Shown here piece by piece: positions 1 to 6,416 of a stretch of 49,425 nucleotides of DNA. The notes under the pieces were generated by a model that worked only from the letters and a program-made list of their open reading frames with translations, ran no database searches and was not told where the DNA came from. The position numbers and the translations under genes were made by a program. Source of the stretch: JAHEEL01 sp964581295 (GTDB taxonomy: Bacteria > Actinomycetota > Acidimicrobiia > Spongiisociales > UBA5794); NCBI GenBank assembly GCA_964581295.1, contig CAZONX010000007.1, forward strand, positions 1-49,425. Direction: 5' to 3'. Positions within the stretch are counted from its first letter, which is position 1. Every line of letters starts with the position of its first letter.

Positions 1-149
1 GCGAGGTGGGGGAGTGATCGACTGTGTCGCTCGTATCGCGATGCGCGGAATGAAGCGATCTCAACGACGTTGGTGTCGTCATCCGCCGCGGCTACGTCGT
101 CGCTCGGCGGCGTGCGCTCAACCTCAGGGTCGTTCAGATGGGTCGACAT
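1..149 (-). CDS. N-terminal fragment of an unidentified protein, cut by the window edge
   Basis: Reading leftward from an ATG at 149-147, 49 codons stay open to the first base of the window, so only the amino terminus is present. The peptide starts MSTHLNDPEVER and has an aspartate-rich stretch (about residues 17-25), then a basic stretch rich in Arg, Ser and His. A Shine-Dalgarno-like GAGGAG (complement of 154-159) lies 4 bases before the ATG, which supports this start. It is divergent from the DUF6941 gene. No family is recognisable from this fragment. Confidence 0.55.
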   Translation of the reverse strand, partial: MSTHLNDPEVERTPPSDDVAAADDDTNVVEIASFRASRYERHSRSLPHL

Positions 150-287
150 CGGGCTCCTCACCAGCTTGCAAGCCTTCCGAGATACCGACGCCCAGCTTGA
201 ACCGTACGGGCGAATGCAACTCGTCGCCATGATGCGAGCGACCCAATAGCGTTCACAGCATCGTCGTTGTCCCGGGCCGGGAGGCGG

Positions 288-293
288 TATCGT
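288..293 (+). promoter_or_regulatory. -10 hexamer TATCGT of a leaderless start
   Basis: TATCGT ends 6 bases before an ATG at 300. The same geometry recurs at many starts in this window and is what a leaderless mRNA would show. Confidence 0.45.
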
Positions 294-299
294 TCCGTC

Positions 300-395
300 A
301 TGGCGGACGCTCGCGCCGACGATCGGCACATTGACAGCGGGACGGACGCCATGAGCCGCCATCATGCGGCCCACGACGCGAAGGAGCCCCGGTGA
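300..395 (+). CDS. Small upstream ORF (31 aa) coupled to the DUF6941 gene
   Basis: ATG at 300, 31 sense codons, TGA at 393-395. The stop overlaps the GTG start of the next gene as GTGA. A TATCGT hexamer 6 bases before the ATG suggests a leaderless transcript beginning at this ATG. The peptide is rich in Asp, Ala, His and Arg, with no membrane segment or known motif. It may be a translated leader that delivers ribosomes to the downstream start rather than a functional protein. The evidence is positional only. Confidence 0.4.
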   Translation: MADARADDRHIDSGTDAMSRHHAAHDAKEPR

Positions 396-799
396 GACTG
401 ACCACTGCAATGCTTGCGGATGCCGCGCAGGTCCAGGGAGGCAAGCTCTATGTGATGGGCGGCGGCTTTGACACCATCAGCGCGCGGTCACTTCCGGTGG
501 TCCACCGCAACCTCACCCTTGCCATGGTCGCCGAGATCGATCCAGATGAGCGGCACCGCGATCTCGAGATCGCCATCAGCCTCGTCGATGAAGACGGCCG
601 CAGCCTCGACGTCGAGGCCAAAGGGAAACTCCGTGTGGGGGCACCACCGAACCTGCCTCCTGGCGCGACCAGCATCGTTCCGATCGTCAGCCCGTTTCAC
701 AACGTCCAGTTCGCCGAGGCGAAGGGCTATGCCTTCGTCGTGTCGTACGAAGACGAAGAGATTGCACGGGTGCGATTCCGAGTCGTGCAGGTGTCGTAG
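392..799 (+). CDS. DUF6941 family protein
   Basis: This 135-residue protein has the family's typical opening: a start close to LADAAQVQGGKLYVMGGG, then alternating beta-strand-like segments. It has no signal peptide or membrane segment, so it is probably a small cytosolic beta-rich protein. I know of no established function for the family. The GTG start is supported by AAGGAG at 381-386 and by the GTGA overlap with the small ORF upstream. It ends 2 bases before pgsA, so the two are probably co-transcribed. Confidence 0.7.
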   Translation: MRLTTAMLADAAQVQGGKLYVMGGGFDTISARSLPVVHRNLTLAMVAEIDPDERHRDLEIAISLVDEDGRSLDVEAKGKLRVGAPPNLPPGATSIVPIVSPFHNVQFAEAKGYAFVVSYEDEEIARVRFRVVQVS

Positions 800-801
800 C
801 C

Positions 802-1368
802 GTGAACAACGCCGTCAACATTCCGAACGCGGTATCGGTCGTCAGACTGCTGCTTATCCCGGTCTTCGTCTGGCTGGTTCTCATCGAGCAGACCGCGTGG
901 GCGGGTGTCCTGTTGGGGGTCATCGGAGCAACCGACTGGATCGACGGGTACCTCGCTCGACGTCTCGACCAGGTGACCGAGGTCGGCAAGATGCTCGATC
1001 CGATCGCCGACCGGCTGGCCGTCGCCGTCGCCGTGGTCCTCGGGTTGGTCGTTGGGGTGCTTCCGGCATGGTTTGGTTGGGCGATCATCATTCGGGAGAT
1101 CGTGATCGGGGTGGGGGCCGCCTACGGATGGACGAAGGGCGTGCGTCGCCTCGACGTACGCTGGCTGGGGAAGACCGCGACCTTGCTGCTTTATGTCGCG
1201 GTCGCCACCTTCTACCTGGCGGACGGTCTGGGATGGGACTGGCTGTGGTGGGGTTCGGTTGCGGTCGGGCTGCCGGGGGTGATCCTGTACTACGTGGTTG
1301 CGTTCGAATACTTCGGCGACATGCAGAAGGCGATCGCTACGAGCGGGCATCCGGACGACGCCAAGTAG
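802..1368 (+). CDS. pgsA: CDP-diacylglycerol--glycerol-3-phosphate 3-phosphatidyltransferase (PgsA-type)
   Basis: This integral-membrane CDP-alcohol phosphatidyltransferase is expected to make phosphatidylglycerol phosphate from CDP-diacylglycerol and glycerol 3-phosphate. The full signature D-x2-D-G-x2-A-R-x8-G-x3-D-x3-D is present, beginning DWIDGYLARR and ending GKMLDPIAD. Several hydrophobic helices surround it, and the length of 188 residues is normal. The start is GTG, 2 bases after the DUF6941 stop. Related transferases use inositol phosphate or other alcohols. The glycerol-phosphate assignment rests on the N-terminal pattern (NIPNAVSVVRLLLIPVFVW) and gene context. Confidence 0.88.
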   Translation: MNNAVNIPNAVSVVRLLLIPVFVWLVLIEQTAWAGVLLGVIGATDWIDGYLARRLDQVTEVGKMLDPIADRLAVAVAVVLGLVVGVLPAWFGWAIIIREIVIGVGAAYGWTKGVRRLDVRWLGKTATLLLYVAVATFYLADGLGWDWLWWGSVAVGLPGVILYYVVAFEYFGDMQKAIATSGHPDDAK

Positions 1369-1404
1369 ACTCGCGGCACGCCGCAACACAACAGGAGCGC
1401 AACC

Positions 1405-1788
1405 GTGCAGATTCCAGAGGGCCTTCGATATACGGAGAACCACGAGTGGGTCCGGGTGGAGCCTGACGGTACGGTCACAATCGGCATCACCGACTATGCG
1501 CAGGACGCCCTCGGAGACGTTGTTTTCGTGGATCTGCCCGATGTCGGGCGCGCGGTTGAAGCAGGAGAGGTCTTCGCCGAAGTGGAGTCGACGAAGTCGG
1601 TCAACGACGTCTATGCGCCGCTGTCGGGAGTCGTCGCGGCGCTCAACGAGCCGCTGCTCGACGCACCGGAAGCCGTCAATTCCGATCCGTTCGGCGCCGG
1701 CTGGTTCGTCCGGATTGCGCCGTCGGGTGAAGTCGCCCTCGACTCACTCATGGACCCCGACGCCTACCGCGCATTCACCGAGGACTGA
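1405..1788 (+). CDS. gcvH: Glycine cleavage system H protein
   Basis: This is the lipoyl carrier of the glycine cleavage system, which shuttles the aminomethyl group from the P protein to the T protein. The 127-residue sequence is full length. The lipoylation site is Lys64 in EVESTKSVND, the N-terminal YTENHEWV motif is present, and the GxGWxxxI-like region near the C-terminus is kept (GAGWFVRI). The start is GTG with GGAGCG upstream. The T protein gene lies about 4.6 kb downstream and the P protein is not in the window. The position before the FHA and MerR genes matches the Rv1826-Rv1828 order in mycobacteria. Confidence 0.95.
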   Translation: MQIPEGLRYTENHEWVRVEPDGTVTIGITDYAQDALGDVVFVDLPDVGRAVEAGEVFAEVESTKSVNDVYAPLSGVVAALNEPLLDAPEAVNSDPFGAGWFVRIAPSGEVALDSLMDPDAYRAFTED

Positions 1789-1899
1789 TCGAGCCTCCCG
1801 GTTACGCTGGTCTACCGACGAGGCTGCGCCGAACCGTTCCGTGCGCCCGCCGAAGTGTGCGCACCACGGAAACCCTCAAGGATCAGTCGAGGGTTGGGG

Positions 1900-1905
1900 T
1901 AGCAT
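1900..1905 (+). promoter_or_regulatory. -10 hexamer TAGCAT of a leaderless start
   Basis: TAGCAT ends 6 bases before the ATG at 1912 of the FHA gene, with no Shine-Dalgarno sequence between them. Confidence 0.5.
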
Positions 1906-1911
1906 GACGCC

Positions 1912-2325
1912 ATGGCACGCCACGATGAACAGCGAACACCCGATGTCGAACGTGATCCGACGGTCACCTTCACTCCCGAACGCGACGCCACCGCCAGCGG
2001 CGCATCGGGCAGCAGCGTGGCGGGAGCGTTCGGCTGGGCTCTCATCGTCGAGACCGGGCCGCAGGCAGGATTGACCTACGTGCTCGCAGAAGGGGACACG
2101 CTCATCGGACGCGGTTCAGACTGCGACATCTTCCTCGGAGACGTCACCGTGTCGCGGCACCACGCAATGATCGGTGCCGACGGCGATGCCCTCCTTCTAC
2201 GGGACCTGGGTTCCACAAATGGAACCTACGTCAACGGGTCGTGGGTCGACGCGTTTGCACTGTCCCCGGGTGACGAGATCATGATCGGGAAGTTCCATCT
2301 CGTCGTAGCTCGCGGGAACATCTGA
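1912..2325 (+). CDS. FHA-domain protein of GarA/OdhI type
   Basis: A phosphothreonine-binding FHA domain fills residues about 62-115. The core motifs are GRGSDCDI, SRHHA (Ser81) and GSTNGTYVNG (Asn103). The N-terminal tail contains DPTVTF at residues 16-20, in the place where GarA and OdhI carry their kinase-target threonines. In Mycobacterium and Corynebacterium such proteins control 2-oxoglutarate dehydrogenase and glutamate metabolism in a phosphorylation-dependent way, and a similar role is inferred here. It lies between gcvH and the FtsR-type regulator, as GarA does. Its stop overlaps the next ATG by one base (TGATG). Confidence 0.88.
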   Translation: MARHDEQRTPDVERDPTVTFTPERDATASGASGSSVAGAFGWALIVETGPQAGLTYVLAEGDTLIGRGSDCDIFLGDVTVSRHHAMIGADGDALLLRDLGSTNGTYVNGSWVDAFALSPGDEIMIGKFHLVVARGNI

Positions 2326-3035
2326 TGAGCTCACCGCCGCTGCGAGCGGCTCGTACACGGAGCATCGGGGAGGTCATCAACCTCCTGAAGCCCGAGTATC
2401 CCGACGTCACCGTCTCGAAGCTGCGTTTCCTTGAAAGCCAAGGGCTGGTGGAGCCGAGTCGATCCGCCTCGGGCTACCGGATCTTCACCGAAGAGGATGT
2501 CCGGCGTATCGAGTACGTGCTCAAGGAACAGCGCGATCACTACCTGCCGCTCAAGGTCATCAAGTCGAAGCTCGCCGCATGGGAGCAAGGTGACGAGTCA
2601 CCGGTGGTGCCCGACGCTGGGCCGCCGCCGGAGGCCTATTTCGCCACCTCCGGCGTGTCTCTGACCCCGGCCGAATTGATGCGATCGTCCGGGTTGTCGG
2701 CTCATCAGCTCACGGCGCTCATGGAGGCCGGAATCCTCGACCCGATGAAGCTCCCCGACGGAAGCGACGTCTTTCGGGATCACGACCTCTCGATCGCGCG
2801 GGCGGCGCACCGTCTGCTCAGTCACGGACTCGAGGTGCGGCATCTGCGCTCGATCCGGCTGTCGGCCGACCGGCAGACCGATCTCCTCGGACAACTCGTC
2901 GCTCCGCTACTCCGCCACCGCAATCCGGAGAATCGCCACCGAGCGGCCGAAACCCTCGCCGACTGCTCTCAGGCCGCGGCAGTCCTTCAAGAAAGTATCA
3001 CTCGGGGTAGGCTTCGGAACCTCCTCGAACGATGA
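2325..3035 (+). CDS. ftsR: MerR-family transcriptional regulator, FtsR/Rv1828 type
   Basis: A MerR winged-helix DNA-binding domain occupies about residues 9-75. It has the recognition pattern TVSKLRFLESQGLVEPSR followed by SGYRIFTEEDVRRIEYV. The 236-residue length and the second helical domain (about 115-236) match the Rv1828/FtsR group rather than short metal-sensing MerR proteins. No cysteine metal site is visible. In Corynebacterium glutamicum the orthologue activates ftsZ, and this function is inferred from family and synteny. It is translationally coupled to the FHA gene (TGATG) and to the carboxypeptidase gene (ATGA). Confidence 0.85.
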   Translation: MSSPPLRAARTRSIGEVINLLKPEYPDVTVSKLRFLESQGLVEPSRSASGYRIFTEEDVRRIEYVLKEQRDHYLPLKVIKSKLAAWEQGDESPVVPDAGPPPEAYFATSGVSLTPAELMRSSGLSAHQLTALMEAGILDPMKLPDGSDVFRDHDLSIARAAHRLLSHGLEVRHLRSIRLSADRQTDLLGQLVAPLLRHRNPENRHRAAETLADCSQAAAVLQESITRGRLRNLLER

Positions 3036-4084
3036 TCTCAGCAGTCGCCACCTCCCTCGTCCTCGCGCTTCTCGCGCCAATCGGTTCGCACGTCACGGCA
3101 CCGGTTCAGCCGGTCGCGCCGGAAGCACCTCCGAAGCTGAGCGCACAGTCGTGGGCGGCGTACGACGAGACGGCGGACGTCATGCTCGCTACGTGGAACC
3201 TCAACGAGCGCCGCCCGATGGCTTCGGTCACCAAAGTCCTCACCGCAATGATCGTGCTCGACGAAGCAAGCCTCGACGATGTCGTCACCGTTCCTTCGTT
3301 CGCGACGTCGAGCCGGGGGTCAAGCGCCGGGCTGGTCGCCGGGGAACAGTGGACGATCTATGACTTGCTGGTCGCCATGCTGGTGCGCTCCGGCAACGAC
3401 GCCGCACTCACGCTGGCGTGGCATGTGGGTGACGGAGATGTCGATGCGTTCGTGGCGAAGATGAATACTCGTGCGGCTGAGTTGGGCATGGACGACAGCA
3501 GCTTCGCCAATCCGAACGGTCTCGACCACGCCGACCACTACTCGACGGCCAACGATCTCGTCACCCTGACCGTGGCGTCGTTGGACTATCCGGTGATCCA
3601 ACAGATCGCCCGAATCAAGACCATCAAGATGCCGGCGGATCCGACGGGGAAGAGCCGCCAGGTCAACAACACCAACCGGCTCCTCGGAACGTATCCCGGA
3701 GTCGTCGGTTTGAAGACCGGCGATACTCCGTTCGCCAACAAGGTCTTGCTCGGAGTCACCGAGCTGGGAGAGCGACGAGTGGTGACGGTGGTGATGGGAT
3801 CCGATGATCATTTCGACGACAGCCGCGAGCTCATCGACTGGTCGTACTCGACGTATGGGCTTCGTGACCGCTGGCTGCGGCCGTTCTTCTCCGAGCAGGG
3901 TGGGGGAGGTGTCGTCGCTGCCGACCTCGGCCTGAGCGATTCGGAGGAGCGCCGGCTCGGTGCCATGCCCAGAATCGACGATGGAAGGTGGAGAATGTCG
4001 GCGCTCACTGATCTGCCGAAGGCCGCCCTGATCACCGAGTGGCTCAAGGGTGCACTTCCGAGCATTGTCGGAGGCGACCAATGA
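3032..4084 (+). CDS. D-alanyl-D-alanine carboxypeptidase (peptidase S11)
   Basis: This penicillin-binding enzyme trims the terminal D-Ala from peptidoglycan stem peptides outside the membrane. All three S11 motifs are visible: SVTK at 65-68 (nucleophile Ser65), SGN at 120-122 and KTG at 228-230. A signal peptide covers roughly residues 1-20. The 350-residue length fits a DacF-like enzyme. The start overlaps the ftsR stop as ATGA, and its own stop overlaps hpt the same way, so the row is one operon. The Mycobacterium Rv1826-Rv1830 cluster does not, as I recall it, contain this gene here. Confidence 0.93.
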   Translation: MISAVATSLVLALLAPIGSHVTAPVQPVAPEAPPKLSAQSWAAYDETADVMLATWNLNERRPMASVTKVLTAMIVLDEASLDDVVTVPSFATSSRGSSAGLVAGEQWTIYDLLVAMLVRSGNDAALTLAWHVGDGDVDAFVAKMNTRAAELGMDDSSFANPNGLDHADHYSTANDLVTLTVASLDYPVIQQIARIKTIKMPADPTGKSRQVNNTNRLLGTYPGVVGLKTGDTPFANKVLLGVTELGERRVVTVVMGSDDHFDDSRELIDWSYSTYGLRDRWLRPFFSEQGGGGVVAADLGLSDSEERRLGAMPRIDDGRWRMSALTDLPKAALITEWLKGALPSIVGGDQ

Positions 4085-4662
4085 GCGCCCCCTACATCGA
4101 GGTGATCGACGAGGACACCCTCCAGGGGAGAGTTCGCGAACTCGGCCAAGAGATCACTGCTGAGATGGAAGAGGAAGACCCGGTCGTCATTGGCGTGCTG
4201 AAGGGCTCGGTGCCGTTCCTCACCGATTTGAGCCGCCACCTCCCGCTCACCGTCGAGATCGATTTTCTCAACCTGACCCGCTTCGGCCGGGAGGGGAGAG
4301 TGTCGGTGGCGATGGACCTGTCGGTCCCGATCGAGGGACGTTCGGTGTTGATTGTCGAAGACATTGTCGACACCGGCCTGACGCTCGCGACGTTGCGCAA
4401 GATGCTGCTCGCGAGAGGGGCTTCGAGCGTGTCCACGGTGGCGCTGCTCGACAAGTCGACGCGGCGGATTGTCGACGTCCCCGTCGAGCATCGCGGGTTC
4501 GAGGTCGGCGATGAGTTCCTTCTCGGCTACGGAATGGATTGGCAGGGCCAATACCGAAACGTGCCGTCGATCTGGGCGGTCATGGACCTGTCGGTGTTGA
4601 CGGCCGACCCGGATTCGTTCCGGCGCCATGCCTTCCGGCAGAACTCGCCGCCTGCGGGTTGA
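4081..4662 (+). CDS. hpt: Hypoxanthine (guanine) phosphoribosyltransferase
   Basis: This purine salvage enzyme joins hypoxanthine or guanine to PRPP. The PRPP-binding loop VLIVEDIVDTGLTL and the upstream phosphate-binding region VIGVLKGSVPFL are intact. With the ATG at 4081 the protein has 193 residues, close to family length. A longer reading from 4039 would run into the carboxypeptidase gene and lacks support. The start overlaps the previous stop as ATGA. The terminal segment after about residue 170 is short and Arg/Pro-rich. Confidence 0.9.
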   Translation: MSAPYIEVIDEDTLQGRVRELGQEITAEMEEEDPVVIGVLKGSVPFLTDLSRHLPLTVEIDFLNLTRFGREGRVSVAMDLSVPIEGRSVLIVEDIVDTGLTLATLRKMLLARGASSVSTVALLDKSTRRIVDVPVEHRGFEVGDEFLLGYGMDWQGQYRNVPSIWAVMDLSVLTADPDSFRRHAFRQNSPPAG

Positions 4663-4677
4663 CGCATCCCCCGGTGA

Positions 4678-4683
4678 TAGGCT
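4678..4683 (+). promoter_or_regulatory. -10 hexamer TAGGCT of a leaderless start
   Basis: TAGGCT ends 6 bases before the ATG at 4690, so the nuclease gene has its own internal promoter within the cluster. Confidence 0.5.
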
Positions 4684-4689
4684 GACCCT

Positions 4690-5187
4690 ATGAGTGAGCG
4701 GGTTCCCATGGAGGTCGTCGGTGTGCGCATCGAGTTGCCCACCAATACCCCCATTCTTCTGCTGCGAGAGCGCGACGGTCGCCGGTATCTCCCGATCTGG
4801 ATTGGGACGCCGGAAGCCACGGCGATCGCCCTTGCGCTCGAGGGTGTGGAGACCGCCCGGCCGCTCACGCACGACCTCATGAAGGCTCTCCTCGATGCTC
4901 TCGGAGCGGACATCGAACGTGTAGATGTGGTGTCCCTGGATCAGGGAACGTTCTATGCGGACCTCGTTATCGAGAGCGAGGGCGAGCAGCTGACGATCTC
5001 GTCCCGCCCGTCCGACGCGATCGCTCTCGCGACGCGAACGGGAGCACCGGTTTTTGCGTCAAAGGAGCTTCTCGACGAAGCAGGCGTCGAGATCCACGAC
5101 GATTCCGAGGAAGAGGAGATCGAGCGCTTCCGCGAATTCCTCGATGACGTGACGGCCGAAGACTTCGAGCACGGCCCGACGTCCTGA
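4690..5187 (+). CDS. Bifunctional nuclease family protein (DUF151, Rv1829-like)
   Basis: The BFN/DUF151 domain spans roughly residues 5-140. It opens VVGVRIELPTNTPILLLRE and includes the GRRYLPIWIGTPEATAIALAL segment and SRPSDAIALATRTGAPVFAS. Plant family members have been reported to degrade DNA and RNA, while bacterial ones are less well defined. The C-terminus is very acidic (SEEEEIERF). It sits between hpt and the second MerR gene, as Rv1829 sits beside Rv1830. A TAGGCT hexamer 6 bases before the ATG indicates a leaderless transcript. Confidence 0.88.
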   Translation: MSERVPMEVVGVRIELPTNTPILLLRERDGRRYLPIWIGTPEATAIALALEGVETARPLTHDLMKALLDALGADIERVDVVSLDQGTFYADLVIESEGEQLTISSRPSDAIALATRTGAPVFASKELLDEAGVEIHDDSEEEEIERFREFLDDVTAEDFEHGPTS

Positions 5188-5215
5188 CAACGCGCCGACT
5201 TATCCACAAGGGTTG

Positions 5216-5245
5216 TTGACAACGCGGTCGCTTCGATCCTAGTTT
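5216..5245 (+). promoter_or_regulatory. Probable sigma-70-type promoter of the second MerR gene
   Basis: TTGACA (5216-5221) is followed after 18 bases by TAGTTT (5240-5245). It lies upstream of the palindrome at 5272 and of the ATG at 5314. Confidence 0.5.
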
Positions 5246-5271
5246 CACGTCCGTAGTTTCAGCTGGCGAAA

Positions 5272-5285
5272 TTACATCAATGTAA
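5272..5285. promoter_or_regulatory. Perfect palindrome TTACAT-CA-ATGTAA, candidate MerR operator
   Basis: Two 6-base arms match exactly around a 2-base centre. The site is 28 bases before the MerR ATG and downstream of the predicted -10, where a bound repressor would block elongation or initiation. Its AT-rich sequence stands out in this GC-rich window. Autoregulation is inferred. Confidence 0.5.
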
Positions 5286-5313
5286 GCTGGGCGACGTTGG
5301 AGGCACACGCAAG

Positions 5314-5811
5314 ATGGTGGACAGCAAGCTGGACCAAGTCGCCGAGGGGTATCGAGCCCCGCAGGTATGCAGCCTGGTCGGCATTACATATCGTCAGCTC
5401 GACTACTGGGCTAGGACCGGGCTCATCACGCCGTCGCTCCAGCGAGCTACTGGGTCGGGGAGCCAGCGGCTCTACGCATTCCCCGACATCGTTCAACTCA
5501 AGGTCGTGAAGCGTCTGCTCGACGCTGGAATGTCGTTGAAGAAGATCCGGCGAGCAATGGAAATTCTGCGAGTCGAGTTGGCGTCCGAGGCGCCGCTGTC
5601 GAATGTCACGCTCCTGTCGGACGGGAAGACGATCTACGCCGCCCACAGTCCGTCGGAGGTTGTCGACGTGTTCCGAGGGGGCCAGGGAGTATTCGGGATT
5701 GCCGTTGGGCCGGTACAGGAGGAGCTCGTCGGAGAGATCCATCGCCTGTTCCCGGACCGGGCGATCGCCGCAGAGCACGAGGTGGCCGCATCCACGGCAG
5801 CGTCCCACTGA
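5314..5811 (+). CDS. MerR-family transcriptional regulator, Rv1830 type
   Basis: A MerR DNA-binding domain covers about residues 8-78 (QVCSLVGITYRQLDYWARTG, then QRLYAFPDIVQLKVVKRLLDAG). A short effector-type region follows, containing a KTIYAAHSPSEVVDVFRGGQ segment typical of the Rv1830 group. The length of 165 residues is normal. In mycobacteria this regulator has been linked to growth and division control; that role is inferred here from synteny only. The upstream region carries its own promoter and a 14-bp palindrome that could be its autoregulatory site. Confidence 0.85.
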   Translation: MVDSKLDQVAEGYRAPQVCSLVGITYRQLDYWARTGLITPSLQRATGSGSQRLYAFPDIVQLKVVKRLLDAGMSLKKIRRAMEILRVELASEAPLSNVTLLSDGKTIYAAHSPSEVVDVFRGGQGVFGIAVGPVQEELVGEIHRLFPDRAIAAEHEVAASTAASH

Positions 5812-5843
5812 ACGACGATCTCCTCGCAGGACCGGCCGATGAC

Positions 5844-6239
5844 GTGGGTTTTGCCCATTCCAGCGAGCGCGAGTTCGCCCGTCTCCTCGACTTCTACAAC
5901 GTCGTTTGGGAGTACGAGCCGCGAGCGTTTGCTATCGGGTGGTCTGAAGCGGGGACGGTGACCAGGGAGTTCCGTCCGGACTTCTATCTCCCGGCCGACG
6001 ATCTCTACATCGAGATCACGACCATGAATCAGAAGCTCGTCACGAAGAAGAACGGGAAGATCCGCCGGCTGCGTGCGCTCTATCCGGATGTCCGATGCAA
6101 GATCTTCTACCAGCGCGACTTCCATCATCTGATCGTGAAATACGATCTCGAGCAGCCGACCGATGTGAGGCTGCCCGCGGCGCCGACCAGAATCCCGGGC
6201 CCACCGGCGGTCACCAACCTCTCGGCCGCCGCACTCTGA
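5844..6239 (+). CDS. PD-(D/E)xK-nuclease-like protein
   Basis: The 131-residue protein has the layout of a minimal restriction-like fold. An early Glu lies in SSEREFARLLDFY, then VWEYEP, then FRPDFYLP, then LYIEITTMNQK. The PD of RPDFYLP and the E of YIEIT would be the acidic pair, but the canonical Lys two residues after that Glu is replaced by Thr. A Lys occurs a few residues later. I recall similar sequences near or fused to hypoxanthine phosphoribosyltransferases in other Actinomycetota, and hpt is close by here. GTG at 5844 is the best start; the frame is open back to the MerR stop. Confidence 0.6.
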   Translation: MGFAHSSEREFARLLDFYNVVWEYEPRAFAIGWSEAGTVTREFRPDFYLPADDLYIEITTMNQKLVTKKNGKIRRLRALYPDVRCKIFYQRDFHHLIVKYDLEQPTDVRLPAAPTRIPGPPAVTNLSAAAL

Positions 6240-6241
6240 TC

Positions 6242-6369
6242 CCGCGTGCCCAGGGTTCACAACATCGAATGCGACGTTGTGAACCCACAGAATGGAATGA
6301 CCGATCACGCTGGTTCATTCCGCGGGCTGGGGACGGCGAATACGGCGTTGTGAACCCTGGGTACGCGGA
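6242..6369. repeat. Intergenic palindromic element with three GTTGTGAACCC copies
   Basis: The outer arms CCCAGGGTTCACAAC (6249-6263) and GTTGTGAACCCTGGG (6347-6361) are perfect 15-base inverted repeats. Similarity continues outward (CCGCGT on one side, ACGCGG on the other) and partly inward. A third GTTGTGAACCC lies at 6276-6286, and an inner GGAATGA / TCATTCC pair at 6294-6300 / 6315-6321 could form a nested stem. It fills the gap between the nuclease-like gene and gcvT. It resembles a REP- or MITE-like repeat. It contains no ORF. Confidence 0.65.
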
Positions 6370-6382
6370 TGTGGGTGGGCGC

Positions 6383-6388
6383 TAGCCT
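6383..6388 (+). promoter_or_regulatory. -10 hexamer TAGCCT for gcvT
   Basis: TAGCCT would place the transcription start near 6395, after the ATG at 6390 and before GGAG (6407-6410) and GTG (6417). This favours the GTG as the real gcvT start. Confidence 0.45.
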
Positions 6389-6416
6389 GATGGGGTTGCC
6401 GAACTCGGAGCAAATC

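Noticed and set aside
14..232. 72-codon plus-strand ORF at the left edge
   Set aside because: Its composition is Arg/Ser/Pro-rich without pattern, while the opposite strand holds a better protein-like frame with a ribosome-binding site (1-149).
468..1466. 332-codon plus-strand ORF across DUF6941, pgsA and gcvH
   Set aside because: It runs through three recognisable genes in another frame and has a very high Arg/Ser content typical of an out-of-frame reading of high-GC DNA.
6369..6392. ATG starts at 6369 and 6390 for gcvT
   Set aside because: The first lies in the palindromic element and the second falls before the transcription start predicted from TAGCCT; GTG 6417 has a GGAG site and normal length.
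6242..6416. Glycine riboswitch before gcvT
   Set aside because: The spacer is a palindromic repeat; I see none of the conserved glycine-aptamer core or tandem arrangement.
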